A stretch of 7,928 nucleotides of DNA from Chloroflexota bacterium (GCA_021777365.1 JAJYDP010000211.1:1-7928), one strand, 5' to 3'. Positions 1 through 5,055 are shown, counted from the first letter of the stretch. Program-made: numbers and translations. The notes: generated by a model not told the origin, from the letters alone.

Positions 1-1
1 G

Positions 2-385
2 ACGGCGCGCCTGGCCGGCCGTCCGCCCGCGATCCTGCACTCCTTCTCGGGTCCGGTCGACTACGCCGAGGCGGCCCTGGAGCTCGGCCTCGCGATCGGC
101 TTCTCCGGGCTGGTGTTCCGCACCGGTGAGGAGGCTTCGGCGGAGGTCGTCCGGCTCGTTCCCGCCGGGCGCCTGCTGGCCGAGACCGACTCGCCGTACC
201 TCTCGCCGCCGGGTGCCCCGCGGCGACGCAACGAGCCGGCCTGGGTGCGCATCACCGCCGCCTGGATCGCCGAGCGGCGGGGCGATGACCCCGACGTGCT
301 CGGCGACGTGCTGGTCGCGGCCTACGACGCGACGTTCGGACCGCCGTCGCGCGACGGTGCCGACGTCATGCGCGCGGGGCGCTGA
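2..385 (+). CDS. tatD: TatD-family metal-dependent hydrolase/DNase, C-terminal part (5' end outside window)
   Basis: The last 127 residues of a TatD-family protein, read in frame from base 2 to the TGA at 383-385. TatD proteins are TIM-barrel, divalent-metal hydrolases of the amidohydrolase superfamily, often with 3'-5' exonuclease activity. Family signatures visible here are HSFSG at residues 12-16 of the fragment, GFSG at 33-36, ETDSPYLSP at 61-69 (the Asp is a metal ligand in the family) and RNEP at 76-79, followed by the usual C-terminal helices. The start is beyond the left edge, so only about half the protein is visible. Its final 20 bases overlap the end of the convergent gene at 366-818. 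In many genomes tatD follows metG, but that side cannot be checked here. Family assignment is firm; the in vivo substrate is not known from sequence. Confidence 0.92.
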   Translation, partial: TARLAGRPPAILHSFSGPVDYAEAALELGLAIGFSGLVFRTGEEASAEVVRLVPAGRLLAETDSPYLSPPGAPRRRNEPAWVRITAAWIAERRGDDPDVLGDVLVAAYDATFGPPSRDGADVMRAGR

Positions 386-818
386 GCTCCGGCTTCCGCG
401 GCGCGCCGGGCTGCGACTGCCCCGACGGTTCGGGTTCGCTCGCGACCTCCCGCTCCAGTTCGGCCTCGACGTCGAACGTGGGGCGGACGCCGGCGGAGGC
501 GAGGGAAGCGCCCTCTCCGACCTCGAGACCGCCGGCCCCGACCTCGCCGGTCTCGAGATCGCCGGTGCCGGTGTCGCCGGCCGTCCCCGCGTCCCGCGAG
601 GCGACCACGCGGATCCCGCCCTTGTCGATCTCGAGCACCCCGTCGGACGGCGAGAGCTCCACCCACTCGGGCCCGAGAACGCCCGATCGGCGGACGGCCG
701 CCGCGGCCACGAATCCGGCGACGGTGCCCGCGATCACGCCGGCCAGGGGGAGCGCGATCCGTGTGATGGGGTGACCCGGCTGGTCGTGCAGCGGTCGATG
801 CAGCGAGAGGGTCGGCAT
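366..818 (-). CDS. Hypothetical single-pass membrane protein with acidic low-complexity tail
   Basis: A 150-residue protein that I do not recognise. The ATG at 818 is preceded by GAGGAGG five bases upstream, a near-perfect SD, which strongly supports both the gene and its start. Residues 1-20 are polar with several His and Arg; residues 21-42 are an Ala/Gly/Val-rich membrane helix followed by RR, predicting one transmembrane segment. A short ordered-looking stretch follows (about 50-73, containing EWVELSPSDG and LEIDKGGIRV). From about 75 to the end the protein is Gly/Glu/Thr/Pro-rich and probably disordered, with the repeated pattern GDLETGEVGAGGLEVGEG. The orientation of the tail across the membrane cannot be decided. 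The gene runs into the 3' end of tatD by 20 bases. Function unknown. Confidence 0.72.
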   Translation of the reverse strand: MPTLSLHRPLHDQPGHPITRIALPLAGVIAGTVAGFVAAAAVRRSGVLGPEWVELSPSDGVLEIDKGGIRVVASRDAGTAGDTGTGDLETGEVGAGGLEVGEGASLASAGVRPTFDVEAELEREVASEPEPSGQSQPGAPRKPELSAPRA

Positions 819-823
819 GTGGT

Positions 824-830
824 CCTCCTC
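824..830 (-). promoter_or_regulatory. Strong Shine-Dalgarno (GAGGAGG) for the 366-818 gene
   Basis: On the minus strand GAGGAGG lies five bases before the ATG at 818. It decides the start of the hypothetical membrane protein and argues that this otherwise unrecognised frame is translated. Confidence 0.75.
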
Positions 831-845
831 GGCCCGATGCTGCGG

Positions 846-875
846 CCCTCGGGAGCCGGATGCACGGGCCGAGGG
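846..875. terminator. Inverted repeat between the thioesterase gene and the downstream hypothetical gene
   Basis: CCCTCGG (846-852) and CCGAGGG (869-875) are perfect 7-base complements with a 16-base loop. They lie in the 127-base gap after the thioesterase stop (946-948) and before the SD of the 366-818 gene. No U-run follows, so this is either a U-less terminator/attenuator or a chance hairpin in GC-rich DNA. Confidence 0.3.
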
Positions 876-945
876 TCCCGTCTGCGGGGCGCCGGACGGA
901 CCGGCGGGCCCGTGGGGCCGGCGGAACGCCGCCCGCGTCGCCGCG

Positions 946-1680
946 TCAGCCGGCGGTCAGGCGCGCGCGGAGCAGTTCGACGCCGTCTTTGTCCGAGATG
1001 GTCGCCCGCCACCCCGTCCCGTCGCGCCACGTCCGCGCCACCACCGTCGATCCGGGCTGCGCGGGTGCCAGGAACTCCAAATGGTACCGGCGCGGGAGCG
1101 CCTCGACGGTCGCAGCACCGCCCGACCGGATGACCGCCTCCTCCAGCCAGTCGACGTACACGGCGTTGTTGGCGTGCCCCATGGGGTCCACGTCGCGCGG
1201 CGCGACGCGCAGGCACGTCTCGCGCGCGTCCGCCGGGACCGGGACCGCGTCGATGCGTGCCGGTTCGAGCGCGGCGTCCGGGCCGAACCGGTCCAGCAGT
1301 TCCGGCGGGATGCGGGCCGGGGCGCCCCGATCGGTGGTCATCACCCAGTCCACGATCCCGTGGCCGATCGTCGTGCCGTCCGGCAGGATGAAGTCGCTCT
1401 CGCGGCGCGCCCAGATCCTGCGCATCGCGGTGACCTCGGTCGTGACCGTCAGCACGACACCGGGTCCGACCGGCCGCCGGATGTCGAGGACGAGGCACCT
1501 GACCAGCCAGAAGCGACCGCGGGCGCGATACCACGGCAGGTCGAAGCCGAGGCTCTCCGAATGCGCCCACGCGACGTCCTGCATGGCGCGCACGTGAGCG
1601 GAGGCGCGGCAGCGGGCGGTGGCGGTCGCCTCGTCGAAGCGCACCCGCACGGGAAGCTGGAGGCGTCGGCCGGGGTCCAT
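946..1680 (-). CDS. Acyl-ACP thioesterase (FAT-like, double hotdog)
   Basis: A 244-residue protein resembling bacterial acyl-ACP thioesterases, which hydrolyse acyl-ACP to free fatty acid in the cytosol. Two hotdog domains are visible. The N-terminal one is about residues 8-135, with the hydrophobic helix region RAMQDVAWAHSESLG at 31-45. The C-terminal one is about 145-242, with DVDPMGHANNAVYVDWLEE at 163-181. By comparison with plant FatA/FatB, Asp165, His169 and Glu202 sit where catalytic residues are expected. The position corresponding to the FatB Asn is Met167, so the motif here reads like the D-x-x-G-H-x-N-N of generic 4HBT thioesterases. The open frame extends far upstream, but that extension is Arg/Ser/Pro-rich without family similarity, so I place the start at the ATG at 1680. 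There is no SD; a CATACT seven bases upstream suggests a leaderless transcript. Length fits the family (about 240-250 aa). Confidence 0.82.
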   Translation of the reverse strand: MDPGRRLQLPVRVRFDEATATARCRASAHVRAMQDVAWAHSESLGFDLPWYRARGRFWLVRCLVLDIRRPVGPGVVLTVTTEVTAMRRIWARRESDFILPDGTTIGHGIVDWVMTTDRGAPARIPPELLDRFGPDAALEPARIDAVPVPADARETCLRVAPRDVDPMGHANNAVYVDWLEEAVIRSGGAATVEALPRRYHLEFLAPAQPGSTVVARTWRDGTGWRATISDKDGVELLRARLTAG

Positions 1681-1687
1681 GACGTCG

Positions 1688-1693
1688 AGTATG
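1688..1693 (-). promoter_or_regulatory. Putative -10 box (CATACT) for a leaderless thioesterase mRNA
   Basis: Read on the minus strand, CATACT is followed by seven bases and then the ATG at 1680, so transcription would begin at or next to the start codon. No SD is present and no convincing -35 element lies 16-18 bases upstream. The same arrangement (TATCCT, seven bases, GTG) precedes lgt. Confidence 0.4.
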
Positions 1694-1758
1694 GGCGGCC
1701 GCCGCCGGTTCCGCGCGGCGCAGAACCTCCGGCGCGCCCCGGGCTCTGCGGTTTCGAT

Positions 1759-1767
1759 CGGCACTTG
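1759..1767 (+). promoter_or_regulatory. CGGCACTTG motif, copy 1 (upstream of the 78-aa membrane protein)
   Basis: First exact copy of CGGCACTTG, 118 bases before the ATG at 1877. If TTGCGG (1765-1770) acts as a -35, the best -10 is the poor GAGCGT at 1788-1793 (17-base spacing). The ATGCT partner seen in other copies is absent. A 7-base inverted repeat, CCGGGTG (1780-1786) and CACCCGG (1804-1810), flanks this area. Confidence 0.4.
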
Positions 1768-1876
1768 CGGACGCGCCGGCCGGGTGAGAGCGTGCCTGCG
1801 GACCACCCGGTGCCGGCCTGGCGCGAAGCGGTCGGTCGGCCACGCGTCGGCACACTGGGCGGACGAAGGAGTGTCG

Positions 1877-2113
1877 ATGGAGGCCGTCCTGGCGACTCTC
1901 GCCGTCGCTGCGCTGATGCTGGTCGCGTTGGTCCTGCTCGCGGCCAGCTGGCCCAGGTCGTCGCGGCTGGGAGGCTGCCGGTCGTGGCGCGGGGGACGCG
2001 AATCGGATGCACGAGCCGACGACACGGTCGGCGGCACGCGCGAGGACGACGACGCATGGCGCTGGCGCCCCGACCGGGAAGATTCGGCCACGAGGCTGCG
2101 TCGCCGCCGGTAA
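1877..2113 (+). CDS. Small single-pass membrane protein, 78 aa, unknown function
   Basis: I do not recognise a family. The ATG at 1877 has AAGGAG (1866-1871) five bases upstream, which favours it over the in-frame GTG at 1871. Residues 2-25 form a strongly hydrophobic Ala/Leu/Val helix, then WPRSSR, so the protein is probably an N-terminal anchor with the charged remainder cytoplasmic by the positive-inside rule. The tail is polar: a Gly/Arg patch (31-41), an acidic cluster TREDDDAW (54-61), the Trp pair in WRWRPDRED (61-69), and a terminal run of Arg. The gene is divergent from the thioesterase and followed by a hairpin at 2132-2151. The good SD and clear helix support a real gene; the tail has no recognisable domain. 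Confidence 0.55.
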   Translation: MEAVLATLAVAALMLVALVLLAASWPRSSRLGGCRSWRGGRESDARADDTVGGTREDDDAWRWRPDREDSATRLRRRR

Positions 2114-2131
2114 CCGCGCGGGCCGGCTGCA

Positions 2132-2151
2132 CGCCCGCATGGTGGCGGGCG
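2132..2151 (+). terminator. Hairpin after the 78-aa membrane protein gene
   Basis: CGCCCGC (2132-2138) and GCGGGCG (2145-2151) form a perfect 7-bp stem with a 6-base loop, 19 bases after the stop at 2113. There is no U-run. It may be a U-less terminator separating this gene from the promoter region at 2180. Confidence 0.4.
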
Positions 2152-2179
2152 CGCCGAGGCGATCGTGCTTCGCCCCATC

Positions 2180-2213
2180 CGGCACTTGTCCCGCGAGGCG
2201 GCGCGTGCATGCT
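2180..2213 (+). promoter_or_regulatory. CGGCACTTG-N20-ATGCT element, copy 2: candidate promoter of the DUF4242-like gene
   Basis: CGGCACTTG at 2180-2188 and ATGCT at 2209-2213 are separated by exactly 20 bases, as in the copy at 5022. Read as a sigma70-type promoter, this is TTGTCC (2186-2191), 16 bases, CATGCT (2208-2213). Transcription would start near 2220 and give a leader of about 100 bases before the ATG at 2318. A perfect 12-bp palindrome (CCGTGCGCACGG, 2216-2227) overlaps the expected start point and could be an operator. Confidence 0.45.
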
Positions 2214-2304
2214 GGCCGTGCGCACGGGGGGTGTTGACGCGCGGCCGGTGCCCGGGCCGCCTCGACTGCGCCGAGCCACTGGCGGGACCGACCCGCGTGA
2301 TGTC

Positions 2305-2310
2305 GGGGGG
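2305..2310 (+). promoter_or_regulatory. G-run ribosome binding site (GGGGGG) deciding the 2318 start
   Basis: Six G residues lie exactly seven bases before the ATG at 2318. GGGGG can pair with the CCUCC of the 16S tail using one G-U wobble. This favours the 2318 start over the in-frame ATG at 2300. The beta-helix gene at 5168 has the same layout. Confidence 0.5.
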
Positions 2311-2317
2311 TCATCTC

Positions 2318-2605
2318 ATGCCACGCTTCATCGCCGTCCACCCGGTGGCGTTCACCGAGGAGCAGCTCCGGCCCCTGGCGAAGGCGCCGGTGCCCGAGGG
2401 CGTCACCTGGGTCAGCACGTACTGCGGCTATGCCGACAACAGGACCTACTGCCACTGGGTGGCTCCCACGAAGGACGCACTGGTCGCGATCTTCCACCAG
2501 TACGAGGTTCCCTTCGAGGAGATCCACGAGGTGCGGTGGTTCGACCCGGCCACGGCGCAGCTCGAGCCGGAGCCCACCGAGGTGAAGGCTCCACTGACGG
2601 TCTGA
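2318..2605 (+). CDS. DUF4242-like small protein (SCO4226 nickel-binding family relative)
   Basis: A 95-residue soluble protein matching my memory of the DUF4242 pattern: an opening strand MPRFIAVHPV, the helix FTEEQLRPLAKAP (12-24), a strand VTWVSTYC (29-36), then DNRTYCHWVAPTKDAL (40-55) and a final strand HEVRWFDP (70-77). Members are small ferredoxin-like alpha+beta barrels; Streptomyces SCO4226 is reported to bind nickel. Possible metal-ligating residues here are His8, Cys36, Cys45, His46, His60 and His70, but I cannot say which, if any, are used. The C-terminal 15 residues are Glu/Pro-rich. The start is chosen from the G-run SD. The gene ends just before a 12-bp hairpin, so it is probably monocistronic. 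Family assignment is by pattern recognition; the cellular role is unknown. Confidence 0.72.
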   Translation: MPRFIAVHPVAFTEEQLRPLAKAPVPEGVTWVSTYCGYADNRTYCHWVAPTKDALVAIFHQYEVPFEEIHEVRWFDPATAQLEPEPTEVKAPLTV

Positions 2606-2609
2606 GCAG

Positions 2610-2819
2610 ATGGGCGCGGCCCGGTGTGACCCCGTGACGGCCGCACCGGGCCGCGGATCGGCGGATCGACGTGCAGCTGCTGCGGCTCCCGCCGCGAGCG
2701 GCTCGTCGCATGCGGTTCCCATCCTCGATCGTCGCTCGGAGGAGCGTCGCATCCGGATCGATGGCGTCGACCTCCTCGTCGAGGATGTGGGGCCGACCCG
2801 GATCACGTTCCGCGCCTGA
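2610..2819 (+). other. Doubtful small ORF (69 aa) downstream of the DUF4242-like gene
   Basis: An open frame starts at an ATG four bases after the preceding stop and ends at TGA 2817-2819. The first 35 residues are compositionally poor (Arg, Ala, Ser) and lie over the strong hairpin, so this start is not convincing. The last 32 residues (about 2724-2816, ending DLLVEDVGPTRITFRA) look protein-like, with mostly G/C third bases. An SD-like GGAGGAG lies at 2740-2746, but no in-frame start codon follows it. The stretch may be a relic of a gene end, a short gene with an unusual start, or chance. No homologue is recognised. Confidence 0.2.
2615..2655 (+). terminator. Perfect 12-bp hairpin after the DUF4242-like gene
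   Basis: CGCGGCCCGGTG (2615-2626) and CACCGGGCCGCG (2644-2655) are exact reverse complements with a 17-base loop, starting 10 bases after the stop at 2605. This is the longest perfect inverted repeat I see in the window. No U-run follows, so it would be a U-less intrinsic terminator or an mRNA-stabilising 3' stem-loop. Confidence 0.6.
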
Positions 2820-2895
2820 CAGTCACTCGATCACCGTCGCGGCCAGGCGGCCTCAGGCGTTCGGAGGCGCTGGACGTCGCAGGAGGAGCATCCGG

Positions 2896-3060
2896 ATGAG
2901 CGTGAACACGGTGAAGCTCGTCGGCGGGCTGCTCGTCGCGCTGGGGGCCGCGGGCCTGCTGCTTCTCGGCGTCCTCGAGTCGGGTCCCGCCGCGCTGGTC
3001 GGCATCGTGGGCCTCGGTCTCGTCGCGACGTCTGCCCGGCGGCGTCGTGATCGGTTCTGA
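2896..3060 (+). CDS. Small two-helix membrane protein, 54 aa, unknown function
   Basis: The ATG at 2896 is preceded by AGGAGGAG (2881-2888) with a seven-base gap, among the best ribosome binding sites in the window. The 54 residues form two hydrophobic segments, about 7-27 and 30-45, joined by LESGP, with a strongly basic end (ARRRRDRF). This predicts a helical hairpin with both ends cytoplasmic. I know no named family for it; such small membrane proteins are common and usually uncharacterised. It converges on lgt (stop at 3130), with an inverted repeat between them. No clear promoter is visible in the 75 bases upstream. Confidence 0.65.
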   Translation: MSVNTVKLVGGLLVALGAAGLLLLGVLESGPAALVGIVGLGLVATSARRRRDRF

Positions 3061-3074
3061 GGCCCATCACCGGT

Positions 3075-3114
3075 GCCCGTGCGCTCGGCGCGGGCGCAGG
3101 AGTGCCTCACGGGC
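3075..3114. terminator. Inverted repeat between convergent genes (54-aa protein and lgt)
   Basis: GCCCGTG (3075-3081) and CACGGGC (3108-3114) are perfect complements. The 26-base loop is itself GC-rich, with possible inner GCGC pairing. The repeat sits in the 69-base gap between two converging stops, where a bidirectional terminator would be expected. No U-run on either side. Confidence 0.35.
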
Positions 3115-3129
3115 GACCTGCCGGACGAG

Positions 3130-4056
3130 CTAGCGGGGTCCCTCCGACGCCGCGTCCGCCGACGGGCCGGGGCCCGGATCCTGCCCGGTGCTCCCGGCCA
3201 CGCCCTGGTCGATCTGCACCCAGGCGGCTGCCTCCGGCGCCGAGGTGTGGTGGCGCCAGATCAGCAGGACGATGCCGAGGACGACCGCGACCACGCTGAA
3301 GATGATCCCGATCGAGACGCCGAAGAAGAACTGGTCGTAGGCCGAGCGGAACGTCTCCAGGTATCCGCGGACGGTGCCGTACCAGATCAGCCAGAACGAG
3401 ACGAGGTCGCCGTCACGCAGCCATCCCGCGATCCGGCGGCTCAGGTACAGGGCGACCAGGCCGCCGGCGAAGTCGAGCACCGACTCGTAGAAGAACATGG
3501 GCTGGAAGCCGGTGGTGGCGAACGGGTAGAGCGAGCAGGAGTATTCGGGCACGCGATGGGCGCAGTCGATCGCGATCCCCCAGGGGAGGTTGGTCGGCGG
3601 ACCGTAGAGCTCCTGGTTGAAGAAGTTGCCCCAGCGCGCGATCGCCTGCCCGAAGAAGAGGCTGGGGACCGCGATGTCCGCCCAGCGCCAGATGTTGAGG
3701 TGGTGGCGCCGGCCGTAGATCAGCATCCCGACGAGCCCGCCGATGACGCCCCCGTAGATGGCCAGGCCCGTGTACGGCGGCAGCAGCACCTTGATCGGGT
3801 CGCTGGCGTAGAGGCTCCAGGTGTCGGCCACGCTGTACAGGCGCGCGCCGATCAGCCCCAGCGCGAAGACCAGGATGATGCCGTTGGCGATGTGTTCCGG
3901 ATTCTCGCCCCGCTCCCGCGCCCGCCGGTCTGCCAGCCAGGCCCCCAGCGCAAGGGCGGCGGCGTACCCGATCCCGTACCAGGGGATGGTCAGCGGCCCC
4001 AGTTGCAGGGCGATGGGAACCGGGGTGATGTCGATCAGGCCGAGCAGCGGGTTCAC
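3130..4056 (-). CDS. lgt: Prolipoprotein diacylglyceryl transferase (Lgt)
   Basis: A 308-residue integral membrane enzyme that transfers a diacylglyceryl group from phosphatidylglycerol to the lipobox Cys of prelipoproteins, the first step of lipoprotein maturation. The Lgt signature is present: ARWGNFFNQELYG at 140-152, in which Arg141, Asn144 and Glu149 match E. coli Arg143, Asn146 and Glu151. A second conserved patch, YGTVRGYLETFR (226-237), matches the essential C-terminal Arg region. About seven hydrophobic segments are visible, including 25-42, 58-75, 97-114, 191-206, 217-229 and 244-267. The E. coli His103 position (GLxxHGG) is Tyr101 here. The tail after residue 270 is Pro/Gly/Ala-rich and longer than usual. 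The start is the GTG at 4056: upstream sequence in frame is Arg-rich and not Lgt-like, and TATCCT seven bases before the GTG suggests a leaderless mRNA. Confidence 0.95.
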   Translation of the reverse strand: MNPLLGLIDITPVPIALQLGPLTIPWYGIGYAAALALGAWLADRRARERGENPEHIANGIILVFALGLIGARLYSVADTWSLYASDPIKVLLPPYTGLAIYGGVIGGLVGMLIYGRRHHLNIWRWADIAVPSLFFGQAIARWGNFFNQELYGPPTNLPWGIAIDCAHRVPEYSCSLYPFATTGFQPMFFYESVLDFAGGLVALYLSRRIAGWLRDGDLVSFWLIWYGTVRGYLETFRSAYDQFFFGVSIGIIFSVVAVVLGIVLLIWRHHTSAPEAAAWVQIDQGVAGSTGQDPGPGPSADAASEGPR

Positions 4057-4063
4057 GGGCGGG

Positions 4064-4069
4064 AGGATA
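4064..4069 (-). promoter_or_regulatory. Putative -10 box (TATCCT) for leaderless lgt
   Basis: On the minus strand TATCCT is followed by CCCGCCC and then the GTG at 4056. This is typical leaderless spacing, and no SD is available. TATCCT matches the TANNNT -10 consensus. No good -35 is visible 17 bases further up. Confidence 0.5.
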
Positions 4070-4154
4070 GACGCCTTCGAGCAGATCCGCTGCCGGAGCC
4101 GCGGCTTCCTGGCCGCGGAGGTCCGCCTGGCGCGACTGTCCTGGTGCCGCCGCT

Positions 4155-4198
4155 GCCCACGTGTGCACCGGCACCGGTGGACCGTCACGGACGTGGGC
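4155..4198. repeat. Nested inverted repeat in the lgt/GNAT divergent region
   Basis: GCCCACGT (4155-4162) and ACGTGGGC (4191-4198) are perfect 8-base complements 28 bases apart. Inside lies a second dyad, ACCGG-CA-CCGGT (4168-4179). It could be an operator for a dimeric regulator or a structured RNA element; chance is possible in GC-rich DNA. Confidence 0.35.
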
Positions 4199-4372
4199 GA
4201 GCCTCATTCCCGCGGGGCCGCAGTGATGCCGGGCAGACACCTCCCTCACGGCGACACGGGACGGCGTGGCATCGCGTCGGGCGGCCGCCCCACGACACGG
4301 CCGACTGATCCTCCCCGCCGGCTGCATCGAGCCGGGCACGGCCGATCACCGCCGACCGGTCTTCGGGCCCTC

Positions 4373-4406
4373 CGGCCCTTGCGCCGGTTCGCCGCACGCG
4401 CAGGCT
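4373..4406 (+). promoter_or_regulatory. CGGCCCTTG-N20-AGGCT, degenerate copy of the repeated element: candidate GNAT promoter
   Basis: One mismatch to CGGCACTTG and one mismatch to ATGCT, with the same 20-base gap as the copies at 2180 and 5022. As a promoter it reads TTGCGC (4379-4384), 16 bases, CAGGCT (4401-4406). A start near 4413 would leave a leader of about 130 bases before the GTG at 4542. Confidence 0.35.
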
Positions 4407-4541
4407 GGACGCCGCATTCTCGATCTGGTCCGATCCCCTGCGGGTCGGCTGGTTCGAGCGGCAGCGCCACGTGAACGGCGGGCCCGCTCCGCGCCGACAA
4501 CGGCGGCGGTCGCGTCCGCCCGAGGTACGAGGAGCCTGCAG

Positions 4542-4949
4542 GTGAGCATCGCGTACCGCCCGACCCTTCCGAGGCCGGAGGCCTTCCGCGCCCTGTTCGC
4601 CACCACCGGCTGGGACGCGGGACGCCCGCTCACGCCCGAGCGCGCCGCGGCGGCCCTGGCGGGGACCCGGCACGCGGTCGCGGCATACGACGGCGATCGC
4701 CTCGTCGGGTTCGGCCGGGTGATCGGCGACGGCGTGCTCCACGCGCTCCTGGCCGACGTGATCGTCGATCCCGCATACCAGCGGGCCGGTATCGGGAGCG
4801 AGATCGTCGGGCGCCTCGTCGAGCACTGCCGGCAAGAGGCCGTGATGGACGTCCAGCTCTTCTGCGCGCGAGGGAAGCGGCCGTTCTACGAGCGCCTCGG
4901 CTTCCTCGCCCGGGACGACGAGGCTCCCGGCATGGAACTGGGCGTGTGA
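4542..4949 (+). CDS. GNAT-family N-acetyltransferase
   Basis: A 135-residue single-domain GNAT protein expected to transfer an acetyl group from acetyl-CoA to an amine. Strands and helices follow the family order. Residues 45-61 (AVAAYDGDRLVGFGRVI) give the beta2-beta3 hairpin; 70-77 (LADVIVDP) is beta4. The acetyl-CoA pyrophosphate-binding loop is QRAGIG at 80-85, leading into helix 3 (SEIVGRLVEHC). Beta5 is VMDVQLFCA (101-109), and FYERLGF (115-121) is the classic motif B end. The substrate is not predictable. The start is a GTG at 4542, with GAGGAG (4529-4534) seven bases upstream; the longer open frame before it is not GNAT-like. The gene is divergent from lgt and followed by the promoter region of the beta-helix lipoprotein gene. 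Length is at the short end for GNATs but all core elements are present. Confidence 0.88.
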   Translation: MSIAYRPTLPRPEAFRALFATTGWDAGRPLTPERAAAALAGTRHAVAAYDGDRLVGFGRVIGDGVLHALLADVIVDPAYQRAGIGSEIVGRLVEHCRQEAVMDVQLFCARGKRPFYERLGFLARDDEAPGMELGV

Positions 4950-5021
4950 CCCTTGGTGGGCCCGGTGCGGCGGCGGTCGTGCCCCCGGCAGCGCCGGCGC
5001 AATGCGGGCCGTCCTGCCGTT

Positions 5022-5055
5022 CGGCACTTGGCAGATGGGTGGCGGGGCGAATGCT
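5022..5055 (+). promoter_or_regulatory. CGGCACTTG-N20-ATGCT element, copy 3: candidate promoter of the beta-helix lipoprotein gene
   Basis: Exact CGGCACTTG (5022-5030) and ATGCT (5051-5055) with a 20-base gap. As a sigma70-type promoter it reads TTGGCA (5028-5033), 16 bases, AATGCT (5050-5055), the best -35 of the set. A perfect 8-base inverted repeat, GTGGCGGG (5039-5046) and CCCGCCAC (5059-5066), brackets the -10 box, so a dimeric repressor could occlude it. The leader would be about 105 bases. Confidence 0.5.

Larger units (their letters stand above)
4070..4541. other. Divergent intergenic region between lgt and the GNAT gene
   Basis: About 470 bases without a supportable gene; frames open here are Arg/Pro/Ser-rich without recognisable domains. 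Contents are the start region of lgt at the left, a nested inverted repeat at 4155-4198, a degenerate copy of the CGGCACTTG element at 4373-4406, and the SD of the GNAT gene at 4529-4534. Confidence 0.6.

Noticed and set aside
1377..1400. Alternative starts and short frames inside the thioesterase gene
   Set aside because: Internal Met codons would cut the N-terminal hotdog domain; the 244-residue product from 1680 matches family length.
2180..2194. Possible sigma54 promoter (GG-N10-GC within the CGGCACTTG copy at 2180)
   Set aside because: The TTGC part of the -12 element is absent, and the other copies of the motif do not keep the GG-N10-GC spacing.
817..2637. A 606-codon open frame on the plus strand
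   Set aside because: It lies antisense to the thioesterase, which has clear family motifs, and out of frame with the DUF4242-like gene. Composition is typical of a shadow frame.
734..2806. A 690-codon open frame on the minus strand
   Set aside because: Translation is Arg/Pro/Ala-rich without domains and crosses recognised genes on both strands. Long stop-free shadow frames are normal at this GC content.
3073..4308. A 411-codon frame antisense to lgt
   Set aside because: It mirrors the lgt coding frame; the product is Asp/Arg/Pro-rich with no domain, whereas lgt has its full signature.
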